From the NCBI GenBank assembly GCA_029561455.1, contig JAKQIY010000085.1:62001-126000 (forward strand): DNA of 64,000 bases. Reading direction: 5' to 3'. The position numbers and the translations under genes were made by a program. A model generated the notes under the pieces. It was not told where the DNA came from, ran no database searches, and saw only the letters and a program-made list of their open reading frames with translations. The stretch is from a bacterium (lineage in GTDB: Bacteria; Zhuqueibacterota; Zhuqueibacteria; Residuimicrobiales; Krinioviventaceae). Shown here one piece after another: positions 50,897-60,473 of this stretch. The stretch's first letter is position 1; each line of letters starts with the position of its first letter.

Positions 50897-50923
50897 ATAA
50901 GAGGTACTTCTTAATGGATGTAA

Positions 50924-53203
50924 TCAATCTTTTACCAACCGAACCGATAATCCATCTTTTTTAACCGCAGTAGCGCGGTAAATCATGGAAGTAGTGGCAG
51001 CCAGACTGCGTATCCATGCAAAATCGCGTTGTTCCTTTTCTGTTGCGGTCCAAAATTCAACCCCCTCTCCTTTACTCAGGAAAATGCCATCAAAATCCAA
51101 ACCCCAACGGTAGCCACCAGCCCGGGCTGAAAACCCGGTTGCATTGGTCGCCCCGGTATTGGGACTGTCCCAGTGCAATAATCCGATTTCTTTCAGCATA
51201 CCGCCTTCAACAGTACCACGCCAGTCAAATATCTCTAACTGGGATTTAGGAATACCTAAAAATTCTTCCATCTCCATCCACTCATCATCCGTAGGCACAT
51301 GCCAGCCTGCCGGGGCAATTTTGCGGCTGTCATGCACAGCAAGCCAGTTGTACAATGCGCCATACTCAATACCATTTTCGGGGTCATTATTATAATAACA
51401 ATAAGCGCCATACTTGGGGTCCCGCCATTCTTTCCCATCAGTAACATAAGTAATTGGGTCGCCGTTGCGATAATGGGTTACATTGAGATTTTCCGCCATC
51501 CATACCTGCTCGCCGATCTGGACGGTTCGGTAAATGTTGCCATCAATATCAGTAATATTTTCCGTTTCATGTGTTGTCGTTGTAAAACTCCAGGTTTCAG
51601 ACCAGTCGCTGGTTCCATCAGCATTAATTGCATTGATGCGCCAATAATAGGTCGTTCCCAAATTGAGATTACTTAACTGAAATTTTGTTGTTGTGACCGG
51701 AATATCGTTCTCTTCATAGATTATATTCGTAAATAGCGAATCACTGGCAACCTGCAGATTATAAGAGCTTGTAATTACATTAAACTTCCAGTACAACAGC
51801 AGAGTAGTCCCCATTTCCGTACTGCCATTCATTGGTAAATAAAGTTTTGGTGCAGCCGGTCGGCTGTCTTTAACACAGCGAATAGAACCACCCTCAAGTT
51901 TATATGTTACAAAACGTCGTATAGTGGGATAGAAACAAGTGAGTCCCCGATCCCAGGTAGTATCATTTTCTATATTTTGAGCGGAGCGTAAAATGACTAA
52001 AAGTCCCATATATTCGAATTCGCCATTATTGTCATTCCGTGATCCTGCTCCCCGGGCGGTAAAACCGGTTTCATTGGTAGCGCCGCCATTGGGGTTGTTC
52101 CAATGCTCGGTTCCGGTCTCCTTTAATTTTCCGCCGGCATCCGGCCCCCGGTAATCAATAGTATCTGCATCGGACTCGCTCATACCAAGAAACATTTCCA
52201 GTTGTTTCCATTCGCCATCTACAGGCACATGCCAGCCGGCAGGGGCTAGAATGCGGCTGTCGTTTGCGGCGTACCAGTTATAATAGGCCCCATAATCGAC
52301 AGCGGTTGTTATATCGTTATTATAATAACAATAGGCGCCATCGGTAAGAGTCGTCCATTCTGTATTATCAGTAACATTGGGTATCGGATCACCATTCCGG
52401 TAATGAGTCACTTGCAGGTTTTCCGCCATCCACCACTGCTCGCCGATTTTTACTGTTTTATAAATATTACCATCAATATCGGTAACAATAAGTTCAACAT
52501 CAACATTGATAGTGGTATTTGAAACAATTTGCACATCCTGCTGAATATATGTTGCGATATCCTCACCGCTTACCTGTAATGTATACAAACCAGAAGTCGC
52601 TTTAAACAAAACATCTTTTGCGATTGACATTTTATGTGCAGATTCAGAACTTAAAACATTTACAGCGCCAGCATGGCCGTCCAATAATAACATTTTCCTG
52701 TTTATTCTTGTATCTTTAGTGCGCAGCGTATAAATATACACGCCAGCCGAAACACCCTGGTTCTGTTCATTGGTCGCATCCCAAATCAACCGGCCATACA
52801 GATCGGTTTGAAAACCCTCATATAAAACTTTAATCCTTTGCCCAAGAACATTATAAATTTCAATACTTATATGGGCAGGATAGGGAATTTGATAACTGAT
52901 CACAGTAGCCGGATTAAATGGATTGGGATAATTTTGTAAAAGATTAAATACACCAGGTCTCTTTGTGGCAACATCTCCAATTGCTGTTCCGGGGATTTGA
53001 ATAGTATAAAGTCCTGCGGCATTAGTAGAACTACTGAAGACCGTGTTAGTATCAGCTTGATCTATCAATTCCACTAATGCATTCTTAACTGGCTCAGCAC
53101 CGTTATTCTGTACAATGCCCTGGACAATAATTTGTGCTAATAGATTATGGCAGACAAACAGGAGAATAATTGAAATAATAGTAACGAATCTGGAATATAA
53201 CAT
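50924..53203 (-). CDS. Surface protein: N-terminal CarboxypepD_reg and sorting-type domains, two FISUMP domains, Fn3
   Basis: 759 residues, signal peptide (ISIILLFVCHNLLAQ), GAGGG before the ATG. Order: carboxypeptidase-regulatory-like unit at 25-80 (ALVELIDQAD, GLYTIQIPG), a complete NYPNPFNP sorting-type domain at about 85-175 (YNVLGQRIKVLYEG, AGVYIYTLRT, KMLLLDG) placed near the N-terminus, a short beta unit, FISUMP domain 1 at about 243-450 (DIDGNIYKTVKIGEQWWMAENL, YNWYAANDSRILAPAGWHVP), an Fn3-like unit at 455-545 (YWRINAINADGTSDWSETW) and FISUMP domain 2 at about 550-759 (EQVWMAENLNV, YNWLAVHDSRKIAPAGWHVP, LSVRLVKD). It is most likely exported or surface-bound. Having the sorting-type domain N-terminal, as also in the GH5 at 377, is unusual. 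Confidence 0.85.
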   Translation of the reverse strand: MLYSRFVTIISIILLFVCHNLLAQIIVQGIVQNNGAEPVKNALVELIDQADTNTVFSSSTNAAGLYTIQIPGTAIGDVATKRPGVFNLLQNYPNPFNPATVISYQIPYPAHISIEIYNVLGQRIKVLYEGFQTDLYGRLIWDATNEQNQGVSAGVYIYTLRTKDTRINRKMLLLDGHAGAVNVLSSESAHKMSIAKDVLFKATSGLYTLQVSGEDIATYIQQDVQIVSNTTINVDVELIVTDIDGNIYKTVKIGEQWWMAENLQVTHYRNGDPIPNVTDNTEWTTLTDGAYCYYNNDITTAVDYGAYYNWYAANDSRILAPAGWHVPVDGEWKQLEMFLGMSESDADTIDYRGPDAGGKLKETGTEHWNNPNGGATNETGFTARGAGSRNDNNGEFEYMGLLVILRSAQNIENDTTWDRGLTCFYPTIRRFVTYKLEGGSIRCVKDSRPAAPKLYLPMNGSTEMGTTLLLYWKFNVITSSYNLQVASDSLFTNIIYEENDIPVTTTKFQLSNLNLGTTYYWRINAINADGTSDWSETWSFTTTTHETENITDIDGNIYRTVQIGEQVWMAENLNVTHYRNGDPITYVTDGKEWRDPKYGAYCYYNNDPENGIEYGALYNWLAVHDSRKIAPAGWHVPTDDEWMEMEEFLGIPKSQLEIFDWRGTVEGGMLKEIGLLHWDSPNTGATNATGFSARAGGYRWGLDFDGIFLSKGEGVEFWTATEKEQRDFAWIRSLAATTSMIYRATAVKKDGLSVRLVKD

Positions 53204-53343
53204 AAACCCTCTCTAAAGGAAAGTCATGTTGAAAAAAATATTATTTGAATGGATATGTATAAAACATAAACAAATTATAATTAATTCATTATTGATGAGA
53301 TTTTGTTCTGTGAAAAAGTATATTGGTGGGAAAGACTTCTTTG

Positions 53344-53380
53344 CCCCAAAACAAAACAGGCCCCGTAAAAGAGGCCTGTT
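53344..53380 (-). terminator. Terminator after the minus-strand tRNA
   Basis: On the minus strand AACAGGCC and GGCCTGTT form a stem, followed by TTGTTTTG. Positioned 5 nt beyond the tRNA 3' end. Confidence 0.75.
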
Positions 53381-53384
53381 AAAG

Positions 53385-53458
53385 TAGCGGCGCAGGGATT
53401 TGAACCCCGGACACTCGGATTATGATTCCGATGCTCTGACCAGCTGAGCTACGCCGCC
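53385..53458 (-). tRNA. tRNA with anticodon CAT (second copy-type; Met or Ile2)
   Basis: Cloverleaf on the minus strand: acceptor GGCGGCG/CGCCGCT with a G1-U72 wobble at the end, D-stem GCTC/GAGC, anticodon stem TCGGA/TCCGA around loop ATCATAA, T-arm with TTCAAAT and discriminator A. CCA not encoded. It differs from the tRNA at 32157 at many positions, so the two probably have different identities (for example elongator Met and Ile2). Confidence 0.9.
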
Positions 53459-53545
53459 AAAAAATAATTCCTGTAAAGCCTGATAATTTATAAATTTTTT
53501 CTTATAATGGCAAGAAAAAAATCATCACGATGTCAGGAAATTACC

Positions 53546-54199
53546 TTAAATCGAATAACCATTTTGCAGCAAATACTTGCGCAGCGGTTCCAGGCTGAAC
53601 TCGGACCAGCTTTCCACGGACTTGTCCGCTGCCATGACAATTTCGGCAAGTTCCGCGTATGGTTTGAATCCCCCCCAGTGGATTTCCGCATCTTGAGGTT
53701 TTACGTGGGCAATAGTTTTTACCAGGAACAACAACCCGAAATGCACCTGTCCAACCGGGGTTTCATCGTCATTAATATAGCCGAGGATCTCCGGGGGGGC
53801 ATAATGCGGCATGGTTACCTCTTCCTCTATCTCCCGCTCCATGCTGGTCAGAATCGGGTCATCGCCGTCGGCGTCGATCTTGTCAATATGTCCGCCAATG
53901 CCCCACGACCATTTGCCGCGCAGCCGCGCTTCGTGGTAATCTTCCTGCGCGGCGCGCTGGTACGCAAAAATGTGTCCGGTTTCGGAATGGATGATCAGAC
54001 AATAAGCAATCGGCTGTTTAAATTCCGGTCGTTCTTCGGCAATGCCCCGTTTGATATAATGGTAATTTTCCACGATAATCTTTTTATAATCAATTTCCCC
54101 GGCCGGGGCAAATCCCTGAAAATAACCGTCGGCAAACAGGGTTGACCGGTCAACTACCATGATCTCTTTTTCAAACTTGTTCAAAAAATCTCCAATCAT
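53546..54199 (-). CDS. NUDIX hydrolase
   Basis: 217 residues. NUDIX box G-x5-E-x7-R-E-U-x-E-E: GGHIDKIDADGDDPILTSMEREIEEEV has a stretched N-terminal part but keeps the REIEEE catalytic helix. The preceding strands (PIAYCLIIHSETGHIFAYQR, GKWSWGIGGH) fit the usual fold. The substrate could be a nucleoside-diphosphate derivative, a sugar nucleotide or a phosphoesterase-type substrate. It is the last gene of a minus-strand run cstA-pgi-NUDIX (9 nt after pgi). Confidence 0.85.
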   Translation of the reverse strand: MIGDFLNKFEKEIMVVDRSTLFADGYFQGFAPAGEIDYKKIIVENYHYIKRGIAEERPEFKQPIAYCLIIHSETGHIFAYQRAAQEDYHEARLRGKWSWGIGGHIDKIDADGDDPILTSMEREIEEEVTMPHYAPPEILGYINDDETPVGQVHFGLLFLVKTIAHVKPQDAEIHWGGFKPYAELAEIVMAADKSVESWSEFSLEPLRKYLLQNGYSI

Positions 54200-54208
54200 A
54201 TATTCTGC

Positions 54209-55549
54209 TTACTTGCCGGTCAATTGCTTTTTCAGGTCTTCATAACCGGGCTTGCCGAGCAGGGCAAACATATTTTGCTTGTAGGCTTCCACACCCGGCT
54301 GGTTAAAAGGATTGATGCCCAGCAGCAAACCGCTGACCGCCACGGCGTATTCGAACATAAAAAATAACTGTCCTAAATAATACTCGTCTTTTTTCGGCAA
54401 GGTAATGGTCATATTGGGCACATCGCCGGCAAAATGCGCCAGGGCGGTGCCGCGGTACGCCTGGTGATTCACTTGAGCCAAATCCATGCCGGCCAAATAA
54501 TTCATGCCGTCCTTGTTGCCGGCCAGTTCCGGTATGGTTACTTTACGTTTCATCTTTTTAACGGTAACAAATGTTTCGAACAGGTTGCGTTCGCCCTCTT
54601 GTATATACTGTCCCATCGAGTGTAAATCAGTAGTAAAGATAGTAGAGGCCGGGAAAATACCCTTGCCTTCCTTGCCTTCGCTCTCGCCATACAACTGTTT
54701 CCACCACTCGCCCACATACTGCACGCCGGGATCGAAAGCGGAGAGAATCTCTATCTCTTTATTCTTATTGTACAGCAAATAACGGGCGGCGGCATACGTC
54801 AACGCCGGATTATCCAGTACATTGTCATTATCGCGGCATAGTTGGGCCATGGATTTGGCGCCTTCCAGCAGGGCATGCGTATCGAATCCCGCGGCGGCAA
54901 TCGGCAGCAACCCTACCGGCGTAAGCACAGAAAACCGCCCGCCGACATTATCGGGAATGACAAACATGCGGTATTTTTCCGCCACCGCCATATCGTGCAG
55001 CGCGCCTTTTTTAGCATCGGTCGTGGCTATAATACGTTCCGCCAGGGTTTTGGCATCCACTTTATTCTTAAGGTAATCCAGAACAATGCGGAATACCACG
55101 CCCGGTTCGGTGGTAGTGCCGGATTTGGAAATGACATTAATATATACTTTTTTGTTTTTAATCATCCGTAACAGGTCATAAACATAATCGGTACTTAACT
55201 GGTGGCCCAGATAAATGATCTTGTTTTTACGATTCAGTTTATCAAACGGCGAAGAAAGAAAATCAATGGCCGCGCGCGCGCCGAGGTAACTGCCGCCAAT
55301 ACCGATGCACACCAGGTGGTCGGCATTGGCACGGATTTCATTGGCGACTTTATCCAGGTTTCTTAATTCGGCGCTATCGCCGGCAAAAGGTAAGTCCAGC
55401 CAGCCGAGGAAATCGTTACCGGCGCAGGTTTTATTGCGAATGGATTTAATGACACGGTCGATTTCCGGCTGCAAGGCCAGCAGCGCTTTTTTATCAACAT
55501 AATTTTTGAGTAAGCCAATATCAACGCGAATATTATCGGTGTGCTTCAT
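54209..55549 (-). CDS. pgi: Glucose-6-phosphate isomerase
   Basis: 446 residues, typical of the shorter bacterial type. Interconverts glucose-6-phosphate and fructose-6-phosphate. Motifs: VCIGIGGSYLGARAAIDFLSS (phosphosugar loop), VISKSGTTTEPG (SKSGTT hallmark), NVGGRFSVLTPVGLLP (PGI signature 1), DLHSMGQYIQEG and a late GINPFNQPGVEAYK with catalytic Lys (PGI signature 2). AGGAG about 8 nt before the ATG. It is second in the cstA-pgi-NUDIX run (32 nt after cstA), so sugar and amino-acid or pyruvate uptake may be co-regulated with central metabolism. Confidence 0.96.
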   Translation of the reverse strand: MKHTDNIRVDIGLLKNYVDKKALLALQPEIDRVIKSIRNKTCAGNDFLGWLDLPFAGDSAELRNLDKVANEIRANADHLVCIGIGGSYLGARAAIDFLSSPFDKLNRKNKIIYLGHQLSTDYVYDLLRMIKNKKVYINVISKSGTTTEPGVVFRIVLDYLKNKVDAKTLAERIIATTDAKKGALHDMAVAEKYRMFVIPDNVGGRFSVLTPVGLLPIAAAGFDTHALLEGAKSMAQLCRDNDNVLDNPALTYAAARYLLYNKNKEIEILSAFDPGVQYVGEWWKQLYGESEGKEGKGIFPASTIFTTDLHSMGQYIQEGERNLFETFVTVKKMKRKVTIPELAGNKDGMNYLAGMDLAQVNHQAYRGTALAHFAGDVPNMTITLPKKDEYYLGQLFFMFEYAVAVSGLLLGINPFNQPGVEAYKQNMFALLGKPGYEDLKKQLTGK

Positions 55550-55581
55550 GTGTACTTCTCCTGATGAAAAAAATTGAATGA

Positions 55582-57372
55582 TTAAATTTCAACCGGCGGT
55601 AAACCCTTACCGGTTTTGGTAAAACAACGAATAGCTTCAATTAATAATAAAATTGAAATAACGATTAAAAACAAGCCGACTGCAACCAGCGTATAATGCC
55701 CGGCCAGGAAATTTTGATATACCAGGGTTGCCAGGGCAGCCAGGGTAACTGCATACATGAAATACATGGGGTACCTGACAAACCAGGTTGATTTTCCAAG
55801 ATGCGAGAGCCAGGCAGTTACCGCCAGCAAGGCCAGGGCGGCCAGCAACTGGTTGGCGGAACCGAACACCGGCCACAAGGCGCTCGACGAACCTGAAAAG
55901 ATAAACACCGCGCTGCATACAATGGTAATGACCGTGCCGATATAGCGGTTGCGGGAAAGCAGGCTTTTTTTCTCACCTCTAATATCAAAAAATTCCTGAA
56001 AAGTAAAACGCGCCAGGCGGGTACAGGTATCCAATGTGGTCAGCGCAAAAGCGGAAACAGCCAGGCCGGAGAAGGTAATGCCGGCATGGGGATTAACATT
56101 TAACAAGGGGATTTTAGCAATAAACTGACCAATCCCTTCGGAAAACAGGGCAATATAATCTTTGCTGTCCGTTAATGCTGTATAACGATCTTTAAGCATG
56201 GTAGCTGCGGCAACCAGCGCCAGAATCGCGAGCATGGATTCAATCAACATGCCGCCATAACCGATAATTTTGGCATCGCCCTCTTTATTGAGTTGCTTGG
56301 AGGTTGTGCCGCTGGCAACCAGGGAATGAAAGCCGGAAATAGCGCCGCAGGCAACAGTAACAAACAACACCGGGAACAGGTAGCCAATGTTGGTATGGAA
56401 CTGGGTAATCTGGGGTAAAACAATATGCGCATCTGCAAAAAACACCCCGATTAGCCCGCCCAGGATCAGGGCATATAACAGAAAGGAATTGAGATAATCA
56501 CGGGGCTGCAATAAAATCCACACCGGCACTATTGCGGCGATCATGATATAGACCAGGATGAACAGAACCCAAAAATTATAAGTATTATTTTCAGCGGCTT
56601 TTACTTCAGCAGCCTGGGTCGGCAAGTTATTAGCTATCAGCGCCTGATGAACTACCGCAGGTGCGGTTGTATCCTGCAAAATATTATCGCTTTTTAATTG
56701 TGTAACAGCCGCCCTGGTATCCGGCTGCAGAAACCGTTCATAAAGAACTAGCGGATTGCTTGCTCCCAGGTGAATACATAAAAATAACAGTACAACGCCA
56801 ATAATTGAAGCGATGGATAACGGCAGCCGGGTTCTGTATATGCCCAATCCGAAAACAATTGCCAGAATGATAAACAGAATAGAAGAAGTGGCTACCGAAG
56901 GCACGGTAACAAAGGTAGTTGCTACTATTTTTGTAAACACGGCAATGACCAGGATCATCGTTAAATAAGCAAAGATCATAAATAATACTTTACCGCGAAT
57001 GCCAAGATAGGCCTCGATGATTTTACCAATAGACTGCCCTTTGTGACGGGTAGAGGCAATGATTGAGGTAAAATCATGTACTCCGCCCATGAAAATACCG
57101 CCAATTACAATCCACAAGAACACTGGCAGCCAGCCAAAAGCGGATGCGATTATTGGTCCCAGGATTGGCCCAGCTCCGGCAATCGATGCAAAATGATGCC
57201 CCAGCAGTACGGGCGCCCTGGCCGGCACATAATCTATATCATCCCTCTGTTCATGCGCCGGAGTTTTACGGTTCGGATCTATGCCCAGTTTTTTGGCGAG
57301 AAACGCGCCGTAACCGATATAAGCAATGACAAATAGAATAAAACCGGTAATAACCAATACAATGGCATTCAT
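55582..57372 (-). CDS. cstA: CstA-family carbon-starvation/pyruvate-peptide transporter
   Basis: 596 residues and about 16 membrane helices, SD GAGGA 6 nt before the ATG. Signature segments of CstA: the N-terminal GYGAFLAKKLGIDPNRKTPA, DDIDYVPARAPVLLGHHFASIAGAGPILGPIIA, GGVHDFTSIIASTRHKGQSIG, VACGAISGFHSLVASGTTSKQL and FALTTLDTCTRLARFTFQEF. The family imports pyruvate or peptides in starvation. It leads the run cstA-pgi-NUDIX. Note two charged loops (QPDTRAAVTQLK, NLPTQAAEVKAAENN) that are longer than in Escherichia coli CstA. Confidence 0.93.
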   Translation of the reverse strand: MNAIVLVITGFILFVIAYIGYGAFLAKKLGIDPNRKTPAHEQRDDIDYVPARAPVLLGHHFASIAGAGPILGPIIASAFGWLPVFLWIVIGGIFMGGVHDFTSIIASTRHKGQSIGKIIEAYLGIRGKVLFMIFAYLTMILVIAVFTKIVATTFVTVPSVATSSILFIILAIVFGLGIYRTRLPLSIASIIGVVLLFLCIHLGASNPLVLYERFLQPDTRAAVTQLKSDNILQDTTAPAVVHQALIANNLPTQAAEVKAAENNTYNFWVLFILVYIMIAAIVPVWILLQPRDYLNSFLLYALILGGLIGVFFADAHIVLPQITQFHTNIGYLFPVLFVTVACGAISGFHSLVASGTTSKQLNKEGDAKIIGYGGMLIESMLAILALVAAATMLKDRYTALTDSKDYIALFSEGIGQFIAKIPLLNVNPHAGITFSGLAVSAFALTTLDTCTRLARFTFQEFFDIRGEKKSLLSRNRYIGTVITIVCSAVFIFSGSSSALWPVFGSANQLLAALALLAVTAWLSHLGKSTWFVRYPMYFMYAVTLAALATLVYQNFLAGHYTLVAVGLFLIVISILLLIEAIRCFTKTGKGLPPVEI

Positions 57373-57597
57373 AAAGATATCCTCATAATAACCAAGTCGG
57401 AAATCACTAGAGAATCACATGAAATAAAAAATGTAATTTAATACTTATTGTCTTTTTTACAATATAAAAATAGTGTAAAACATAATGAAATTAACAAAAT
57501 TTAAATCAGCACCCCCTGGCTTTAATAGTTCCCCTTTTATAATCAATATCCGATGATTGTGAATGATTTATTTGTCACCACAAATCAGCATTATTCA

Positions 57598-58524
57598 TTA
57601 TGACTGAAAGGCATTTTTAACAATTTCTTTAATATACTTTAAATTTTCATCCAACCTGGTAATGTGCATACCAATATTAAATGAACTATTGGGCGAAAAC
57701 TCGTTTTTCAATAATTCCCAGCTATAGTTCATTTCAAAATTATATTTAACATCCTTGCTTATGCCAAAACCAAGTTCATTATTCTGGCAATATAAACCGG
57801 CCAAATGGACAATCGCCACCAGGTGTCTCTCAAAAACAGCCGTTTCCGGTTTATGGTGACGTGATACAACATGAGCGATTTCGCCAAAATAATTCCATTG
57901 CTCCAGGAGCCAGGGTCCAAAATCCGTATGACTTAGTCCCAGTTCCTCGATTTCAGCTTCTTCAAAGGTGCAATTGGTTTGTTCCACCCGCTTGATAATT
58001 TTCCCAAACTCTTCCGGGAAATTATGGATGAGGATTATCTCACCAATGTCGTGTAGTAAACCGGCCAGGTAGGCGCGCTCATGATCTTTGTACTTTAGAC
58101 TCTTGGCCAATAATTTACTGACCACTGCGGTGGCAAATGAATATTCCCAGAATGCTCTGAATATCTGGGCGTTTTTGGGGCTGCTATAAGTATTGAGCAA
58201 GGTTGTTGTCAGAACAACATTATTGATTTCCTTGGCTCCTAAAAAAACCAGCGCTTCACGCAAAGAGTCTACTCTTCTGCCAAGACCGAAATAGACTGAA
58301 TTGACTACCCGCACCATTTTCGCGGTCAAAACCTGATCCATCAGGATCATATCAATCAATTCATCAATGCCAAATTCCGGGTCTTTGGTTCTTTCCATAA
58401 TTTTAATTGCCAAAGGCGGCAGCACCGGTAATTTATCAATTTTACTCAACAGCGCAATCAATTCAGGATTTTTGGAATTTTGAATTTTTTGCGTCTCTTC
58501 GGTTTTTACTACATTAGCAATCAC
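57598..58524 (-). CDS. HDOD-domain signalling protein
   Basis: 308 residues, GTG start with GAGGG upstream. The N-terminal half is an HDOD (HD-related output) domain: LPVLPPLAIKIMERTKDPEFGIDELIDMILMD, VRVVNSVYFGLGRR, LREALVFLGAKEINNVVLTT and AGLLHDIGEIILIHNFPEEF (HD-type residues His-Asp kept in LLHDIGE). A C-terminal tail of about 100 residues has a helical, non-enzymatic look. HDOD proteins act in signalling and stress pathways, often without phosphodiesterase activity. It is the last gene in the minus-strand operon that begins beyond the right edge and includes the pilin-like genes. Confidence 0.87.
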   Translation of the reverse strand: MIANVVKTEETQKIQNSKNPELIALLSKIDKLPVLPPLAIKIMERTKDPEFGIDELIDMILMDQVLTAKMVRVVNSVYFGLGRRVDSLREALVFLGAKEINNVVLTTTLLNTYSSPKNAQIFRAFWEYSFATAVVSKLLAKSLKYKDHERAYLAGLLHDIGEIILIHNFPEEFGKIIKRVEQTNCTFEEAEIEELGLSHTDFGPWLLEQWNYFGEIAHVVSRHHKPETAVFERHLVAIVHLAGLYCQNNELGFGISKDVKYNFEMNYSWELLKNEFSPNSSFNIGMHITRLDENLKYIKEIVKNAFQS

Positions 58525-58550
58525 GTGTGCTTTCCCTCAAAAAAATTTAA

Positions 58551-59828
58551 TCAGTCATACCATGCAATTTTACGTAATGCCAGTAACATTGGAAAATAGG
58601 GCGGTTTGGTATCTTTTAAACGCGGATCCCATTTGTAATCCTTTAAATAACCCTTGTGTGGAGTTCCAAGCTGCCCGACAGCGCCGCGCGCATACTGAAT
58701 GATCCCTCCGTACACATGCAAATACCCATAGGTATTGGTAGAATAATTTTCCACATAAAAATTTCGTGAATAAGTTGCAGTGGTTGGATTCATGGTCATC
58801 ATCGTCGCCTGGATTGTACGGTCGGCAAGATACGTATTATTTGCGACCACAACATCTTTTGTAGCCACAAGACCGACAATATCCGTTGAATTGGGGTTGG
58901 CTGCCGGATTATCATTACATACCAGGTTGCCGGTCACTTTAATGATTCCCTCTGAGGCAACTGTTACCTTGCCGCTTACCGTGCCCTGAACGTGCACAAC
59001 TGTACTGGTGGGACTGGTAGCATATTTAGCATAAATAACCCCATTTCTACCCGACAAATTATAGGTAGTATATTCGGCGGCGGTAGGGGTGGTTGAAGTA
59101 CTTTTACTGCAAATCAACGCCGTGGAATCATTCTGAAACTTGATCCAGGTATAACGGTTACCAAAGGTAATACCATCGGCAGTGGCGGCGTTTACGACAT
59201 CCATCGGAATGGAACTGGGCATTTTTAATTCAGGCACCAGCCACTCCGTACCGGCTTGAAATTCGGGACTGGAGGTGCTGTAATATTTTTCATAAGGCTG
59301 CGTTGAAGAATATACTTTTGTGCTGGTCACCTTGCCTTTGAAAACAACCTGGTTGCCGGTTGTGCCGCTCATATGAAAATAATCATTGGTGTGCGTAGGA
59401 CCGGTCAAGGTATCCCCGCCTTGAAACCAGATTGTTCCTTCAGTATTGGTAAAATAGGCAAAGCGGGAAAAAGATGGCCGGGTTAACAGTACGGATATAG
59501 TATCTTTTTGGCCAAGGTATTCCGCTATTGAAGTAACGCGGATCATAGTCGGCCCCAGCCGGGCATCTTCAGTTCTGCGTTCAAAAAAATAGGAGAATTT
59601 TCCGTTTGACCAGGGACGATTATTTACCCCTGTAGTAGATTCAACATTGAGCATCAAAGCGTTCAGGGCGGCATTAGCGCCGCTGTTGGCTATATTGCGC
59701 AATACATATTGGTTATACTTGTCGACATAATTATCCATTCCCCGCCGCAAAGAGTTCTGGGTCTGCAGACGTATAAACAATATGCTGATAAACAAACCCA
59801 ACACGATAATAATTGAATATTTGCCCAT
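58551..59828 (-). CDS. DUF4900-type pilus-associated protein
   Basis: 425 residues with an N-terminal membrane helix (YSIIIVLGLFISILFIRL), followed by a polar helix (QNSLRRGMDNYVDKYNQYVLRN) as in PilX-like or other non-canonical pilin helpers. The body is beta-rich with a repeating strand-turn unit (TEGTIWFQGGDTLTGPTHTNDYFHMSG, GNQVVFKGKVTSTKVY, VVHVQGTVSGKVTVAS, EGIIKVTGNLVC); the G-x-G spacing suggests a parallel beta solenoid, the usual DUF4900 reading. No prepilin peptidase site (G-F-x3-E) is seen. It is co-oriented and nearly abutting two small pilin-like genes. Confidence 0.78.
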   Translation of the reverse strand: MGKYSIIIVLGLFISILFIRLQTQNSLRRGMDNYVDKYNQYVLRNIANSGANAALNALMLNVESTTGVNNRPWSNGKFSYFFERRTEDARLGPTMIRVTSIAEYLGQKDTISVLLTRPSFSRFAYFTNTEGTIWFQGGDTLTGPTHTNDYFHMSGTTGNQVVFKGKVTSTKVYSSTQPYEKYYSTSSPEFQAGTEWLVPELKMPSSIPMDVVNAATADGITFGNRYTWIKFQNDSTALICSKSTSTTPTAAEYTTYNLSGRNGVIYAKYATSPTSTVVHVQGTVSGKVTVASEGIIKVTGNLVCNDNPAANPNSTDIVGLVATKDVVVANNTYLADRTIQATMMTMNPTTATYSRNFYVENYSTNTYGYLHVYGGIIQYARGAVGQLGTPHKGYLKDYKWDPRLKDTKPPYFPMLLALRKIAWYD

Positions 59829-59854
59829 AATAATACTCTTGTTTCATTATGATT

Positions 59855-60451
59855 TTATACACCCAACAAGTTTTTGGGTGTAATTCGCATCGAATAAATA
59901 AACCGGGAATACTCTTCTTTGAAAGGCTCTTTGCTTTCAATCTCCAGGTTTACACGGATGGTTTTAATCTTTCTCAGGGAATCGGCGCAAACCGGTGTAG
60001 CTAACAGAGTTCCCTGCTTGTTGTAATATTGCATAAAAACCCGGGTCAAACCCAGGCTGTAACCATTATGTGAAGCGCCATCAATCTTGCGAATAAATTT
60101 TTTATCGCGTGGATTAGGGGTAGTTTCATCCAATACATTAAAAAGATACTCGATCCTGGTTGAATCACCGTTATTGAATCCCAGCACTGCGCGGGGATTT
60201 TTGTTATAATCAAATACTATTCGTGAAGTGTCGGCGACCCTGATTGCCCGTTCCGGCTTTGCCAGGCAGTGACCAATCTTGCGCAGTTCCCAGTTCATAA
60301 CATCAGCGGTTAATTTCATATATTCCTGGGCATGGAGATCCTGCTCGATAAAAATAGAACTGGATTTCACATTCGAGTCCACCTGGATGACGATTAAAAT
60401 AATCATCCCGGCAATAACAAAAGATATAATTACATCCATCATACTGTTCAT
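59855..60451 (-). CDS. Pilin-like (PilW-type) protein without canonical prepilin site
   Basis: 198 residues from the ATG at 60451; the longer frame to 60544 overlaps the neighbour and has no ribosome site. N-terminal helix DVIISFVIAGMIILIVIQ then amphipathic HAQEYMKLTADVMNWELRKIG, the 'lollipop' helix of type IV pilin-like proteins, but without a G/A-x4-E cleavage motif. The globular part is beta-rich (RIVFDYNKN, STRIEYLFNVLDET, LTRVFMQYYNKQGTLLAT, IRVNLEIESKEPF). It overlaps the end of the 60474 gene frame by upstream codons only and is coupled with it. Minor pilin or pseudopilin is the most likely reading. Confidence 0.68.
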   Translation of the reverse strand: MNSMMDVIISFVIAGMIILIVIQVDSNVKSSSIFIEQDLHAQEYMKLTADVMNWELRKIGHCLAKPERAIRVADTSRIVFDYNKNPRAVLGFNNGDSTRIEYLFNVLDETTPNPRDKKFIRKIDGASHNGYSLGLTRVFMQYYNKQGTLLATPVCADSLRKIKTIRVNLEIESKEPFKEEYSRFIYSMRITPKNLLGV

Positions 60452-60473
60452 AACATATACCTGCTTATTAACA

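Noticed and set aside
50692-50964. 90-codon plus-strand frame in the repeat cluster
   Set aside because: It is built entirely from palindromes and the antisense end of the FISUMP gene.
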